A stretch of DNA of 64,000 nt from Nibrella saemangeumensis (GCF_039541915.1 NZ_BAABHD010000001.1:47095-111094), one strand, 5' to 3'. Shown: positions 40,854-49,775, counted from the stretch's first letter. The notes: generated from the letters alone by a model not told the origin. Made by a program: numbers and translations.

Positions 40854-41678
40854 TCAGGAGGAAGCAAGGCCCTGTCGCTGACTGGGCTGCACCAGATAAG
40901 TTCGGAGTCGTTCTTCCAGTTCGGCAATACCCAGGTTATACTGGAGTTCGCCGTTAACGGCCAATGAAACCCGGCCGGTTTCTTCCGAGATAGCAATAAC
41001 TGTCGCATCGGTAACCTCGCTCATGCCCAGGGCGGCCCGGTGACGGAAACCCAGCGAGGCCGGCAAATTATCATCATCAGAGACCGGCAAAATACAGCGG
41101 GCCGCCCGGATACGGCCGTCGTTGATGATGACGGCACCGTCATGAAGCGGACTGTACTGGCTGAAAATAGCCAGCAGCAGCGGTTTCGATATTTCCGCGT
41201 CAATGATCTGCCCCGATTCAACATACTTCACCAGCTCATCATTTTTGCTGATTACGATCAGCCCACCGGCAAACTCGGCGGCCAGGGTTTTGCAGGCATC
41301 TACGATGGGTTTGAGGGCCGCAGCCTGATCAACGTCACTGGATTGTTTCAGCAGCCAGCGCCGGAACCACTTGTTGTTGGCAAAGCTGGTCGATTTACCA
41401 ATTAGTAACAAAAAACGCCTGATCTCCTGCTGAAAAATGATGATCAGGGCCAGGGCACCTACACTGATGAAATATTCCAGGATGGTTGTCAGCAGGCTTA
41501 AACCTAACGCTTTAACGGTCAGGTAAAATAAGTAAACCAGCAGATACCCGACAAATACCCGGCTGGCCACACTACCCCGCACGAGGTTATAAATCTGGTA
41601 CAGCAGAATGGCAACGATAAGTATGTCGAGGAGGTCGATCCAGCCAACCTCCAGAAAGCCGATACGAAGAGCAAACAT
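40854..41678 (-). CDS. cdaA: Diadenylate cyclase CdaA
   Basis: 274 residues. N-terminal membrane helices (LLDILIVAILLYQIYNLV, LLVYLFYLTVKALGLSLL, YFISVGALALIIIF) anchor the DAC domain, which makes c-di-AMP from two ATP. The catalytic motifs are DGAVIINDGRI (DGA 180-182) and GFRHRAALGMSE (RHR 212-214). It is the only second-messenger cyclase in the window. The usual CdaR partner is not adjacent. Confidence 0.94.
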   Translation of the reverse strand: MFALRIGFLEVGWIDLLDILIVAILLYQIYNLVRGSVASRVFVGYLLVYLFYLTVKALGLSLLTTILEYFISVGALALIIIFQQEIRRFLLLIGKSTSFANNKWFRRWLLKQSSDVDQAAALKPIVDACKTLAAEFAGGLIVISKNDELVKYVESGQIIDAEISKPLLLAIFSQYSPLHDGAVIINDGRIRAARCILPVSDDDNLPASLGFRHRAALGMSEVTDATVIAISEETGRVSLAVNGELQYNLGIAELEERLRTYLVQPSQRQGLASS

Positions 41679-41725
41679 TCAGAAATGCATTAAGGGTAAT
41701 TCAGGTGGCAGTTTAGGAAATAAAA

Positions 41726-42718
41726 TCAATACTGCCAATCATTTATGTCTATGTGCAGACCTTCACTTGCTAACGACGTTTGTGGGAAAATCTGACGAGC
41801 TTCTTTCAAAAATGCCTGAAAGTTTTTGTATCGGGACGAAAAGTGCCCGATCAGCAGATGCCTGACTTCGGCGCGGGCGGCAATGGTAGCTGCCTGCCGG
41901 GCGGTAGCGTGAAAGACCTCAAAGGCACGTTTGGCGTTGTCTTCCAGAAAGGTAGCCTCGTGGTATAGCAGGTCTACGTGCCTGACCAGGTTAATCAGCC
42001 GTTCGTTGTAGCGGGTATCTGAGCAGAAGGCGTAGGAGCGGGGTGGCGGACCGGGCGTGGTGTAATCCTCAGCGGCATAAATTACCTGGCCCTGTCCATC
42101 AATAATGTCATGCCCTTCTTTAAGTTGTTTCAGGTATTCAACGGGTACATCGGCGGGCAGTTTGTCGCGCAGCAGCTTGGGTTTTCGCGGCTTTTCGCGG
42201 AACAGGTACCCGGAGCAGGCAATGCGGTGCTCCAGCGGGATGGAGGATATGGTCAGCTCCGGCAGATCGGCCAGCACCGTTGGGTAAGCCGCATCAACCG
42301 GGTGGAAGTGGAGCGGGTAACCCAGGCGCGTATCCGAATACCGGAATATAGTGGTCAGAATATCATCAAGGCCTTTGGGGCCGTATAGATGAAGATCCTC
42401 TGTCCGGCCGGCCAGGTTGAGTGACGACAGCAACGGGGCCAGCCCAAAATAATGATCACCGTGGAGATGGCTGATGAAAATATGGTGCAGTCGGCCCGGC
42501 CGGATCTTTTGCTCGAGCAGGCGGTATTGAGTACCTTCTCCGCAGTCGATCAGGTAGTATTCGTTGTTATGAGTAAGAAGGTGAGCCGTAGGGTGCCGCC
42601 CGAGGGTGGGCGTAGCCGAACCGGCTCCCAGAATAGTAAGCTTAAAGGTCAACGATGAAGGTCTGGTGCTTTCTGTTTCAGATATCGGCGTCTCTGCCGG
42701 GGCCAAATTCTCCGTCAT
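41726..42718 (-). CDS. rnz: Ribonuclease Z
   Basis: 330 residues from ATG 42718. The beta-lactamase fold motif is ISHLHGDHYFGL (HxHxDH), with LTFKLTILGAGSATPTLGRHPTAHLL at the start; further His/Asp ligands are seen in FCSDTRYN and in HLLIGHFSSRY. It processes the 3' end of tRNA precursors. Its start lies inside the STAS gene: 41 bp of overlap, so translation of the two is coupled. Nearby starts at 42724 or 42775 are possible. Confidence 0.93.
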   Translation of the reverse strand: MTENLAPAETPISETESTRPSSLTFKLTILGAGSATPTLGRHPTAHLLTHNNEYYLIDCGEGTQYRLLEQKIRPGRLHHIFISHLHGDHYFGLAPLLSSLNLAGRTEDLHLYGPKGLDDILTTIFRYSDTRLGYPLHFHPVDAAYPTVLADLPELTISSIPLEHRIACSGYLFREKPRKPKLLRDKLPADVPVEYLKQLKEGHDIIDGQGQVIYAAEDYTTPGPPPRSYAFCSDTRYNERLINLVRHVDLLYHEATFLEDNAKRAFEVFHATARQAATIAARAEVRHLLIGHFSSRYKNFQAFLKEARQIFPQTSLASEGLHIDINDWQY

Positions 42719-43097
42719 ACTCATCCTCTTCCTCGTTGCGGAAATCGTTCTCCAGTTCGTGCATGAACACGGCATCGATCGCTTCTTCCACCGTCGGCAG
42801 AATGGTTAGATCGGCAATATTGGCCGAGTCTAAAAAATCGATCATGTCCTCGTTCTTAGTAACCAGAACCAGGAGGCCAAGTTCCGTGGTACACTGCCGG
42901 TTTATTTTACGGAGCGAGCTTATCCCGGTCGGATCGACCGACTGTACCGGCTCTATGTCGACGATCAGGTTGCTGTAGCCTTCGCGGAACAGATTGCGGC
43001 TCAGGGTTTCGAACGATGCCGGTACGTCCCCGCCAAACTGATTATCGGTTAGTCGGATCAAGGCGTACTGTTCAGTTTTTTCAATCGTATAATTCAT
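42678..43097 (-). CDS. STAS-domain (anti-anti-sigma-like) protein
   Basis: 139 residues. A STAS fold is visible: YTIEKTEQYALIRLTDNQFG as the first strand-turn, NLIVDIEPVQSVDPTGISSL containing the phosphorylatable Ser (SVDPTGISSL), then LGLLVLVTKNEDMIDFLDSA. The C-terminus is acidic and disordered (EEEDEYDGEFGPGRDADI). STAS proteins of this type regulate partner-switching pathways; the kinase and sigma partner are not here. Overlaps rnz by 41 bp. Confidence 0.85.
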   Translation of the reverse strand: MNYTIEKTEQYALIRLTDNQFGGDVPASFETLSRNLFREGYSNLIVDIEPVQSVDPTGISSLRKINRQCTTELGLLVLVTKNEDMIDFLDSANIADLTILPTVEEAIDAVFMHELENDFRNEEEDEYDGEFGPGRDADI

Positions 43098-43107
43098 GGT
43101 GAAACGG

Positions 43108-44070
43108 TTATTGGAAATAAGTTTTCGCCAATGCCTGCCGGATATTGCCTTCGATACGGGTTAGTGGATCAACTGCGTCCGTTCGGGTAAATGAATGACC
43201 GGTTACAGTTTCGTATAACTCAATATACCGCCTTGAGATCTGACTGATCCATTCATCGGACATGGACGGAATTACCTGCCCCGCTTTGCCCTGGAAATTA
43301 TTTGCTATCAGCCATTCTCTAACAAACTCTTTTGACAATTGTTTCTGCGGTAGACCGCTTTGCAGGTTCTCTTCGTAGGTATCGGCGTAGAAGTACCGGG
43401 AGGAGTCCGGCGTATGCACTTCATCGATAAGGTAGATGCGGCCGTTCAAGTTGCCAAACTCATATTTGGTATCAACCAGCAGCAGCCCGCGTGCTGCGGC
43501 CATTTGGGTACCCCGCTCAAACAACGCCAGGGCGTACTGCTCCAACTGCCTGTACTCGCTTTCGCTGACAATACCCTTCGCGATAATGTCTTCCCGCGAA
43601 ATATCCTCGTCGTGCCCTTCGTGCGCTTTGGTCGTTGGGGTAATAATCGGATTGGGCAGCCGGTCGTTTTCGCGTAGGCCATCGGGGAGTGCCACCCCAC
43701 AGAGTGTCCGGTGACCGTCGCGGTACTGCCGCCAGGCATGGCCTGCCAGATATCCCCGGACCACCATTTCGACGGGGTAAGGCGCACACTTCAGCCCGAC
43801 GCTGACATTCGGGTCTGGTACATCGAGCAGCCAGTTGGGCACAATATCGGCCGTAGCCCGCAGGAAGTGAGCCGCCGTCTGATTCAGCACCTGGCCTTTG
43901 TAGGGAATGGGCCGGGGTAGCACTACATCAAAGGCCGAGATCCGGTCACTGGCCACCATCACCAGCAGCGGACCGCTCGGGTGATTCTCAAAAGTGTATA
44001 CATCACGGACCTTGCCCCGATAAAAACCGGTCTGCCCGTCGAACTGAAAATTGGTTTGTGGAATGGTCAT
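43108..44070 (-). CDS. purC: SAICAR synthase (PurC)
   Basis: 320 residues from ATG 44070; the longer frame upstream is not homologous. Purine synthesis enzyme joining CAIR with aspartate. FYRGKVRDVYTFENHPSGPL, SDRISAFDVVLPRPIPYKGQ, PIITPTTKAHEGHDEDISRE and FGNLNGRIYLIDEVHTPDSSR are all signature segments. Cytoplasmic, complete, no sign of disturbance. Ends 10 bp before the STAS gene start. Confidence 0.95.
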   Translation of the reverse strand: MTIPQTNFQFDGQTGFYRGKVRDVYTFENHPSGPLLVMVASDRISAFDVVLPRPIPYKGQVLNQTAAHFLRATADIVPNWLLDVPDPNVSVGLKCAPYPVEMVVRGYLAGHAWRQYRDGHRTLCGVALPDGLRENDRLPNPIITPTTKAHEGHDEDISREDIIAKGIVSESEYRQLEQYALALFERGTQMAAARGLLLVDTKYEFGNLNGRIYLIDEVHTPDSSRYFYADTYEENLQSGLPQKQLSKEFVREWLIANNFQGKAGQVIPSMSDEWISQISRRYIELYETVTGHSFTRTDAVDPLTRIEGNIRQALAKTYFQ

Positions 44071-44110
44071 TTTTTTAGGTTCCAGCGGAGCGGCCCCGCT
44101 GAAACAATAA

Positions 44111-45286
44111 TTATAACTTTTCAATAACAAGCGCCGAGGCTCCGCCCCCACCGTTGCAGATGCCGACGGCACCGTAGCGGCCGCCGTTCTGGTGCAGCAC
44201 ATTGGTCAGCGTGGTCACGATGCGGGCACCCGATGCGCCCAGCGGGTGACCAATTGAAACGGCACCACCGAAGACGTTAAGTTTTTCCTGTGGGATGCCC
44301 AGCACCTCGCTGAACGCCAGCGGTACGACCGCAAAGGCTTCGTTCACTTCAAAATAGTCAATCTCCTCGGCCGTCAGACCAGCCCGCTCCAGAGCCTTAG
44401 GAACGGCTTTGGTTGGGGCGGTGGTAAACCAGGCCGGCTCCTGCTCGGCATCGGCGTAGCCCAGAATGCGGGCGAGGGGTTTCAGGCCCAGTTCATCCGC
44501 CTTTTTGCGACTCATCACCACCAGCGCCGACGCTCCATCGTTGATGGTAGAAGCATTGGCGGCCGTGACGGTACCATCGGGCGTAAAGGCTGGCTTCAGC
44601 GAAGGTATTTTGTCGTAGATCACATTCTTGTATTCCTCATCTTCGCTGACAGTGGTTGGCCCCTTGCGACCCGCTACCTCTACGGGCACAATTTCGGAGC
44701 CGAACCGGCCACTCTGCGTCGCTTCTTCCGATCGCCGGTACGACTGAATGGCGTAGGCATCCTGAGCCTCACGGCTGATGTTGTATTTTTTAGCGGTAGC
44801 ATCGGCAAAAACGCCCATCGCGCACTGGTCATACACATCCACGAGGCCGTCGCGGGCCAGGCCGTCAACGAGCTCACCGTTGCCATATTTATAACCAAAA
44901 CGGGCTTTGGGTACGTAATAAGGAGTATTGGACATGCTCTCCATACCACCGGCTACGATGATGTCGGCGTGGCCAAGCTGAATAGCCTGGGCCGCCAGCA
45001 TAATGGCCTTGGTGCCGGACGCACAGACTTTGTTGATGGTGGTGCAGGGAATCGTAACCGGCAGGCCTGCTTTCATGGACGCCTGTTTAGCGGGTGCCTG
45101 ACCAACATTGGCCGATACCACATTGCCCATATACACTTCCTGTACCTGATCGGGCTGCACACCGGCCCGCTCCAGCGCACCTTTGATGGCTGCGGCCCCG
45201 AGGTCGGTGGCCGACAGCGCCGACAGAACCCCTCCGAAACTGCCGATAGGGGTACGTACGGCCGATACAATGACTACTTCGTTCAT
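44111..45286 (-). CDS. Acetyl-CoA C-acetyltransferase (thiolase)
   Basis: 391 residues. Thiolases condense two acetyl-CoA or cleave beta-ketoacyl-CoA. The nucleophile C88 is in KVCASGTKAI, and the C-terminal active-site segments are NEAFAVVPLAF, FGGAVSIGHPLGASGARIV (His) and GICNGGGGASALVIEKL (Cys). Length and motif order are typical of biosynthetic thiolase (AtoB/PhaA-like). Cytoplasmic. 28 bp downstream of the batC stop on the same strand. Confidence 0.94.
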   Translation of the reverse strand: MNEVVIVSAVRTPIGSFGGVLSALSATDLGAAAIKGALERAGVQPDQVQEVYMGNVVSANVGQAPAKQASMKAGLPVTIPCTTINKVCASGTKAIMLAAQAIQLGHADIIVAGGMESMSNTPYYVPKARFGYKYGNGELVDGLARDGLVDVYDQCAMGVFADATAKKYNISREAQDAYAIQSYRRSEEATQSGRFGSEIVPVEVAGRKGPTTVSEDEEYKNVIYDKIPSLKPAFTPDGTVTAANASTINDGASALVVMSRKKADELGLKPLARILGYADAEQEPAWFTTAPTKAVPKALERAGLTAEEIDYFEVNEAFAVVPLAFSEVLGIPQEKLNVFGGAVSIGHPLGASGARIVTTLTNVLHQNGGRYGAVGICNGGGGASALVIEKL

Positions 45287-45313
45287 GAATCTGTATTCTG
45301 TTGTTGATGAAAA

Positions 45314-46009
45314 CTACCACCTGTTTTTGTTTCGGGCTGCCGATGAGCCGGCAGATCGTCCACCCCGGAATGGTCGCAGCGATGAATAAGGAAGATCCTG
45401 GCCCTGCAAGGCATCAAGCAGCTTCAACGCTTCTTCCTCGGTCATATTAAGCTCGCTAAAGCGCTTCAGCTTCTCGTCTTCTTTTTCCGACCGCTCCACC
45501 GCCTGGCCTGACTGGCTCTGGAGCGAAGTCTGCTGTTTGGCGGCCTGCTTTTCTTCTTTGGAAGCTTGCTTTTTCGGTGGTACGCCCGAATATCGCTTCT
45601 CTATTAACTCAAAATTATAACGTGCCGGTTCACTTTCCGGGTCCTTTAGTAAAGCCTGTCTGAAAAACGCCAGAGCGGTAGCGCTATCGCGTTCGAAACA
45701 GGCGATAACACCCAGTTGGAGAGCGGCCATGGAAGCCAGATAGGCGTCTTCTTCCTGTAGCAGGGCCTCGTATTGCTGGCGGGCTTGTTGGTATTGTTGG
45801 AGGTGAAAATAACTATGTGCCAGATTGATTCGGACAGCAGCGTCGCCAGTGGAGCGGTTCAGAAAAGCGTATTGTTTGGCTGCCTGGGAGAAATCGGCGT
45901 TCTTGTAGGCCGCTTCGGCAGATTTACGGGCCAGATTATGACGCGAAATCTGGTCGATGGAGCGATGCTGCCACAACGAAAGAAAAAGGAAAATCAGCAG
46001 ATGCGTCAT
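45314..46009 (-). CDS. batC: TPR protein of the Bat aerotolerance type (BatC-like)
   Basis: 231 residues with a hydrophobic N-terminus (MTHLLIFLFLSLWQHRS) and TPR helices: AEAAYKNADFSQAAKQYAFL, AVRINLAHSYFHLQQYQQAR, ATALAFFRQALLKDPESEPA. The C-terminal 80 residues are charged and disordered (KKQASKEEKQAAKQQ). Order and content fit BatC following BatB in the Bat operon of Bacteroidota. Assigned by neighbourhood. Confidence 0.75.
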   Translation of the reverse strand: MTHLLIFLFLSLWQHRSIDQISRHNLARKSAEAAYKNADFSQAAKQYAFLNRSTGDAAVRINLAHSYFHLQQYQQARQQYEALLQEEDAYLASMAALQLGVIACFERDSATALAFFRQALLKDPESEPARYNFELIEKRYSGVPPKKQASKEEKQAAKQQTSLQSQSGQAVERSEKEDEKLKRFSELNMTEEEALKLLDALQGQDLPYSSLRPFRGGRSAGSSAARNKNRW

Positions 46010-46050
46010 ACCGGCTTATACTAGCGAAGGCCAAAAATAGCTTAAAAATA

Positions 46051-46122
46051 GAGACGTTGGACATTGGACAACAGACAATAGATACGGCTACCTCCTGTCT
46101 AACGTCTGATGTCCAGTGTCTC
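46051..46122. repeat. Imperfect inverted repeat between batC and batB
   Basis: Arms 46051-46076 and 46097-46122 match at 19 of 26 positions as reverse complements. The right arm reaches the batB stop codon (46122-46124). Confidence 0.6.
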
Positions 46123-47084
46123 TACAAGCTGAACGTACGCACCGTAACGACTATGTCAATGGTAATGAGCAGCAGAGCCGCAGCCAGAAAATAATAGTAT
46201 TTATTGGTGGATACGGCAATTAGGCGCTGGTCGATGGTACGGCCCTGTAACGAGTGGAGCGCTCCGGCCAAATCGGTAATGTACTGGCTGTTGGCAGCGG
46301 CCTCAATGTACTGTCCGCGCCCGTCGCGGGCCAGTCGTTGAAGCGTTTCGCGATCCAGTCGGGTACGGACAATACGCCGTTGATCGTCCCGCACAAAATC
46401 ACGGCCTTTGCGGATGGTACCGCCCGACTCGGTGCCAATGCCCACCGTAAACAGGGGAATGGCATAGGTCCGCAAGCGACTCAGTGCTGAACGATCGCAG
46501 GTGCCGAAATCCTCGCCATCACTAAACAGGACAATCGCCTTGGCACTTTGCTGCGTGGTTGGATCGGTAACCAGTTTTTCGCGGGCCAGTTCGAGCGCTG
46601 AGCATAGGTCAGTACCGCCGGACGGGGAAAGACTGGTACTGGCATCGTGAAGCATCCGGTTGAAGGCATCATGATCCGAAGTCAGGGGTGACAGTACAAA
46701 GGCGTCAGTCGAGAACAGGATGAGTCCGAAGCGGTCAGCCGCTAAGGTATCGGTCAGTTGCTGAATATCGTATTTGATGCGTTCAAGTCGGCTAGGAGCT
46801 ACATCGGCGGCATCCATTGATTTGGATATATCGACGAGCAGGTAGATATCACGGCCCTGGGTGGTTACGCTCCGTTCTGCCTCCCCAAAGGAAGGGCCGA
46901 GCAGGGCCATCAGGAGCAGTAGCAGGTAACTGCTACGTAAAAAGAACTTTGGGATTACGGCCCTGGACGACGTACCCAATTGGCGGGCCAGCCGGAACGT
47001 CCGGAAAAAATAAAGACCGTACAGCAGCAAAAAAAGTGCGACGATGCTCCACTCGGTAATAGAGAAGCGATAAAGCCAGTTCAT
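46122..47084 (-). CDS. batB: VWA-domain membrane protein of the Bat type (BatB-like)
   Basis: 320 residues. Two N-terminal membrane helices (WSIVALFLLLYGLYFF; SYLLLLLMALLGPSF), a von Willebrand A domain, and a C-terminal helix (YYFLAAALLLITIDIVVTVR). The MIDAS site is complete: VDISKSMDA (DxSxS), the Thr in SGGTDLC, and LFSDGEDFG. Inner-membrane aerotolerance/Bat family, with the VWA domain in the periplasm-facing loop. BatA, usually the gene before it, is missing here: upstream is a tRNA cluster. Confidence 0.85.
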   Translation of the reverse strand: MNWLYRFSITEWSIVALFLLLYGLYFFRTFRLARQLGTSSRAVIPKFFLRSSYLLLLLMALLGPSFGEAERSVTTQGRDIYLLVDISKSMDAADVAPSRLERIKYDIQQLTDTLAADRFGLILFSTDAFVLSPLTSDHDAFNRMLHDASTSLSPSGGTDLCSALELAREKLVTDPTTQQSAKAIVLFSDGEDFGTCDRSALSRLRTYAIPLFTVGIGTESGGTIRKGRDFVRDDQRRIVRTRLDRETLQRLARDGRGQYIEAAANSQYITDLAGALHSLQGRTIDQRLIAVSTNKYYYFLAAALLLITIDIVVTVRTFSL

Positions 47085-47258
47085 GAAATAATATATGCCG
47101 GAAACTGCGTACCGGGCTGACAGAAAATAAGTTATGAGCAGGTCTCCCGGCGGGCATTGTGCGAAAATAACGCTTAAATAAAGATTTTAGCATTATTTTT
47201 TGGCGAATAGCTCCGCAAACGCCTATATTTGTGTCCCAATTGCAGGACAGGGCAATAC

Positions 47259-47349
<91 letters not shown>

Positions 47350-47368
47350 GCTTGATAAAGCAATTGAA

Positions 47369-47443
47369 CGGGGTGTAGCGCAGTCCGGTTAGCGTACCTG
47401 GTTTGGGACCAGGTGGTCGCAGGTTCGAATCCTGCCACCCCGA
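47369..47443 (+). tRNA. tRNA-Pro (TGG)
   Basis: 75 nt, no CCA encoded. Acceptor CGGGGTG pairs with CACCCCG (47436-47442). The anticodon stem-loop CTGGT-TTGGG-ACCAG carries TGG, and the T-loop is GTTCGAATC. Confidence 0.95.
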
Positions 47444-47445
47444 CA

Positions 47446-47521
47446 AAATGAACGAGGCAGTTTGCAGTGAGCAGTAGCAGTTTGTCTGTATTCTGTGTGC
47501 TGCTAACTGCCTTCTTCATTT
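47446..47521. repeat. Inverted repeat between tRNA-Pro and tRNA-Arg
   Basis: Arms 47446-47467 and 47500-47521 match as reverse complements at 19 of 22 positions (GAGGCAGTTTGCAG against CTGCTAACTGCCTTC). The right arm ends at the base before tRNA-Arg. Confidence 0.65.
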
Positions 47522-47556
47522 GGTCCCGTAGCTCAGTTGGATAGAGCATCTGCCTT

Positions 47557-48141
47557 CAGATTAGGAGCCATGAGGTTGGAAACTCCTCATGGGATGTTGT
47601 CAAATTCGGTGAAGCCTTCTAATCTTGAATGCCTGATTCTATGACAATTAGCACAAAGGAGTACACACTTATCTAACTCTCTTTGAATACTGGTCCATGA
47701 CTGCAAACGTAATTTGGTCCAGTCGTGGTCTTTTTGGGATGGAGTTAAATGGTGAAACTCAAAAACAGAGTAATGGCTCTTGCTAAGGGTTAAATAACAA
47801 TCTTGACAGGCGCCACCTTTGTAGACAATAGCTTTAATCTTCCGGTCAATCCAGCGTTTGATAGCCTTCTGATTAAAACATTGTTTACAGTAGCACATAA
47901 CACCTTGGCTGTGCGTTTTCGACTTGTAAAATTCAACCAACGGTTTTAATGTGCCACACTTTGTGCATTTTTTCATAGGGAGGTAACAAGATTAATGGTA
48001 ATGCCGAGCCAAGCCCCGGATTTTGGGGAAGGTGTAGAGACTAAATGGCAACCGCCTAAGTTCCGAAAATTTCGGGATATGGTGAAGACATAGTCCAGAC
48101 CACAAACCCCATTGGGGGCAGCGAAAGCTGTAGCGGGTAAG
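47557..48141 (+). ncRNA. Group I self-splicing intron in tRNA-Arg
   Basis: 585 nt. The splice sites fit the class: exon 1 ends in U and the intron ends in G (48141). A guide GAGGT (47572-47576) can pair with exon-1 GCCTT, giving a U-G at the splice site. Core elements: CCGAGCCAAGCCCC (P4/P5 strand, from 48004), GGGGAAGG (P5/P4 return, 48025-48032), TGCC/TGGCA (P3; 48002-48005 with 48046-48050), GACTA (48039-48043) with TAGTC (48091-48095) as P7, and a hairpin CAGC-GAAA-GCTG (48119-48130) near the 3' end. The order matches subgroup IC3-type tRNA introns, such as those in cyanobacterial tRNA-Leu. The ORF for an HNH protein fills the 5' half. Confidence 0.9.
47587..47976 (-). CDS. HNH homing endonuclease encoded antisense within the intron
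   Basis: 129 residues, on the strand opposite the tRNA and intron. It has an N-terminal zinc ribbon (CTKCGTLKPLVEFY ... CYCKQC), then CQDCYLTLSKS and an HNH module: FEFHHLTPSQKDHDWTKL and KCVLLCANCHRIRHSRLEG (C-C-H). The ATG at 47976 lies just 5' of the intron core on the intron strand, and its stop (47587-47589) falls inside a short hairpin (CCATGAGG 47568-47575 / CCTCATGG 47585-47592). So the gene occupies a peripheral loop and leaves P3-P9 intact. HNH homing endonucleases cut the intron-less target allele. Confidence 0.85.
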   Translation of the reverse strand: MKKCTKCGTLKPLVEFYKSKTHSQGVMCYCKQCFNQKAIKRWIDRKIKAIVYKGGACQDCYLTLSKSHYSVFEFHHLTPSQKDHDWTKLRLQSWTSIQRELDKCVLLCANCHRIRHSRLEGFTEFDNIP

Positions 48142-48180
48142 CTAAGCAGACGGTCTTTGGTTCGAATCCAAACGGGATCA

Positions 48181-48363
48181 CATTTTTACTTATTTAGTAG
48201 TATTAAATTTTACGTAAAATGGCTAAAAATCAACGTTTTAGCCATTTTTCTTTATCGCTCTGAATAATAAATAATACGGAAAAGTAAGGCCTATTCATCA
48301 CCTGTTTCATCACCTGTATTGAATTTAACCGTATCTTGGGTTTAGGTATTACAAGATACAGTT
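48181..48363. other. Island left boundary and integrase leader
   Basis: 183 bp directly after the tRNA-Arg discriminator base, AT-rich. ACCTGTTTCATCACCTGTATTG carries two ACCTGT words. The 3' end of tRNA-Arg is the likely attachment core. No gene is seen. Confidence 0.5.
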
Positions 48364-49692
48364 ATGAAAACCTATACAGAGAGTTCCGTTAAATTCTATC
48401 TCAAAGACCCCGCAGCCGACCGGCCAACCCTTATTTATCTAGCCCTTTATTACGACTACAAACGATTCATCACCTCAACCGGGCTAAGTGTTCTCCCATT
48501 GATGTGGGACGCTGAAGAACAAAAGGCGATTACTAATCAGGAGAGGGTTCCCAACAAGATTGGACGAAGAGACAATGAATCGCTAAACACTCACCTGCAC
48601 CGATTCCGTTCGGCCCTGCTGAAAGTACTGAACGGACTTCAACTGGCACAAGTCTCGTTCGACAACAAAGTAATCAAACAGCAACTCGATAACGAATTAG
48701 GCCGTGTAAAGAAAGAACGGCACGGCAAGGTAGAGCCGGAACTAGAACAGGAAACGTTTACCGGTTACATCGAACGGTTTGTTAGTGAGGCTAGAGCCGG
48801 AAAACGACTGAACGCCAAAAACGCGCACTTCTCGCCGGGTACGCTAATCAACTACACCAAGTATAAAAATATCCTGATTGCTTACCAGAGTAAAACAGGC
48901 GGCTCACTGGCGTTCGATGCCTTTACACTCAACTTTTACGAGTCATTCAAGAAGTACCTTACTGCTGAGGGCAAAACCCTGAACTACGTGGGTGCCGTAC
49001 TAAATGGAGTAAAGATGCTGCTGAAGTATGCCCACCGGGACGGGTTGCACCAGAACACCGACTTTCAGAAAAAGGAGTTTCGCAAGATTGAGGAAGAGGT
49101 TGATGCTATCTATCTCAATGATGCCGAACTACAGACCCTTTACAAACTCGACTTAACGAAAGACCTGCGTTTAGACCACGTACGAGACGTATTCTTAATC
49201 GGCTGCTACACTGGATTACGGTTCACCAATTACACGCAACTTCGGCCCGAAAACATCACCCACGGTGGCAGACTGCTGACTGTTCAAACCATCAAGAACG
49301 GTCTTAAAGTATCAATCCCCCTAAACCCGAATGTGTTAGCCATTCTCAACAAATATAACGGTGTTCTCCCACGCGCTTTATCCAATCAGAAGTTCAACGA
49401 TTACCTGAAAGACTTAGGTAAAATGGCAGAGTTGAAGGAGCCAGTACAGCGAACTCGTACACTAGGAGGCATAAGGCGTACTGAAAATGCGGAGAAGTGG
49501 GAGTGGATAACTACACACACTGCGCGTAGGAGTTTTGCGACCAACGCTTTTTTGGCCGGTGTTCCTACTGTTTCGATTATGAAAATTACCGGTCATAAAT
49601 CGGAATCTCAATTTCTGAAGTATATCAAAGTGTCAAGCGAACAAAATGCAATGATTTTACTAGAGCATCCTCATTTTTCTAGAACAGGCTAA
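48364..49692 (+). CDS. Tyrosine recombinase (integrase) of the island
   Basis: 442 residues, typical of Bacteroidota mobile-element integrases: an N-terminal arm-binding domain, a SAM-like core-binding domain (ERFVSEARAGKR ... SFKKYLTAEGKTLNY) and a C-terminal catalytic domain. Active-site residues seen: Arg in GCYTGLRFTNY, HTARRSFATNAF (H-x-x-R) and the distal GHKSESQFLKYIKVS with the Tyr nucleophile. It starts 184 bp after the end of tRNA-Arg, the usual place for an integrase that recombines at the tRNA 3' end. Drives integration or excision of the island. Confidence 0.94.
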   Translation: MKTYTESSVKFYLKDPAADRPTLIYLALYYDYKRFITSTGLSVLPLMWDAEEQKAITNQERVPNKIGRRDNESLNTHLHRFRSALLKVLNGLQLAQVSFDNKVIKQQLDNELGRVKKERHGKVEPELEQETFTGYIERFVSEARAGKRLNAKNAHFSPGTLINYTKYKNILIAYQSKTGGSLAFDAFTLNFYESFKKYLTAEGKTLNYVGAVLNGVKMLLKYAHRDGLHQNTDFQKKEFRKIEEEVDAIYLNDAELQTLYKLDLTKDLRLDHVRDVFLIGCYTGLRFTNYTQLRPENITHGGRLLTVQTIKNGLKVSIPLNPNVLAILNKYNGVLPRALSNQKFNDYLKDLGKMAELKEPVQRTRTLGGIRRTENAEKWEWITTHTARRSFATNAFLAGVPTVSIMKITGHKSESQFLKYIKVSSEQNAMILLEHPHFSRTG

Positions 49693-49775
49693 ATTAGTAA
49701 TGTAAAATCAGAAAGGTAATGTGAATGAGAGTAGTAAAAAATAAAGTCAAGGATTGAACACTTTTATAATGAATT

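Larger units (their letters stand above)
47522..48180 (+). tRNA. tRNA-Arg (TCT), interrupted by a group I intron
   Basis: Exon 1 is 47522-47556 and exon 2 is 48142-48180 (35 + 39 = 74 nt, no CCA). Joined, they give a standard tRNA: acceptor GGTCCCG with CGGGATC, D-arm GCTC/GAGC, anticodon stem TCTGC/GCAGA with loop CTTCTAA (anticodon TCT), T-stem TTTGG/CCAAA with loop TTCGAAT, discriminator A. The split lies between anticodon bases 34 and 35. Each half alone lacks a matching anticodon stem strand, so splicing is needed to make the tRNA. Exon 2 borders the integrated island at 48181. Confidence 0.92.
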
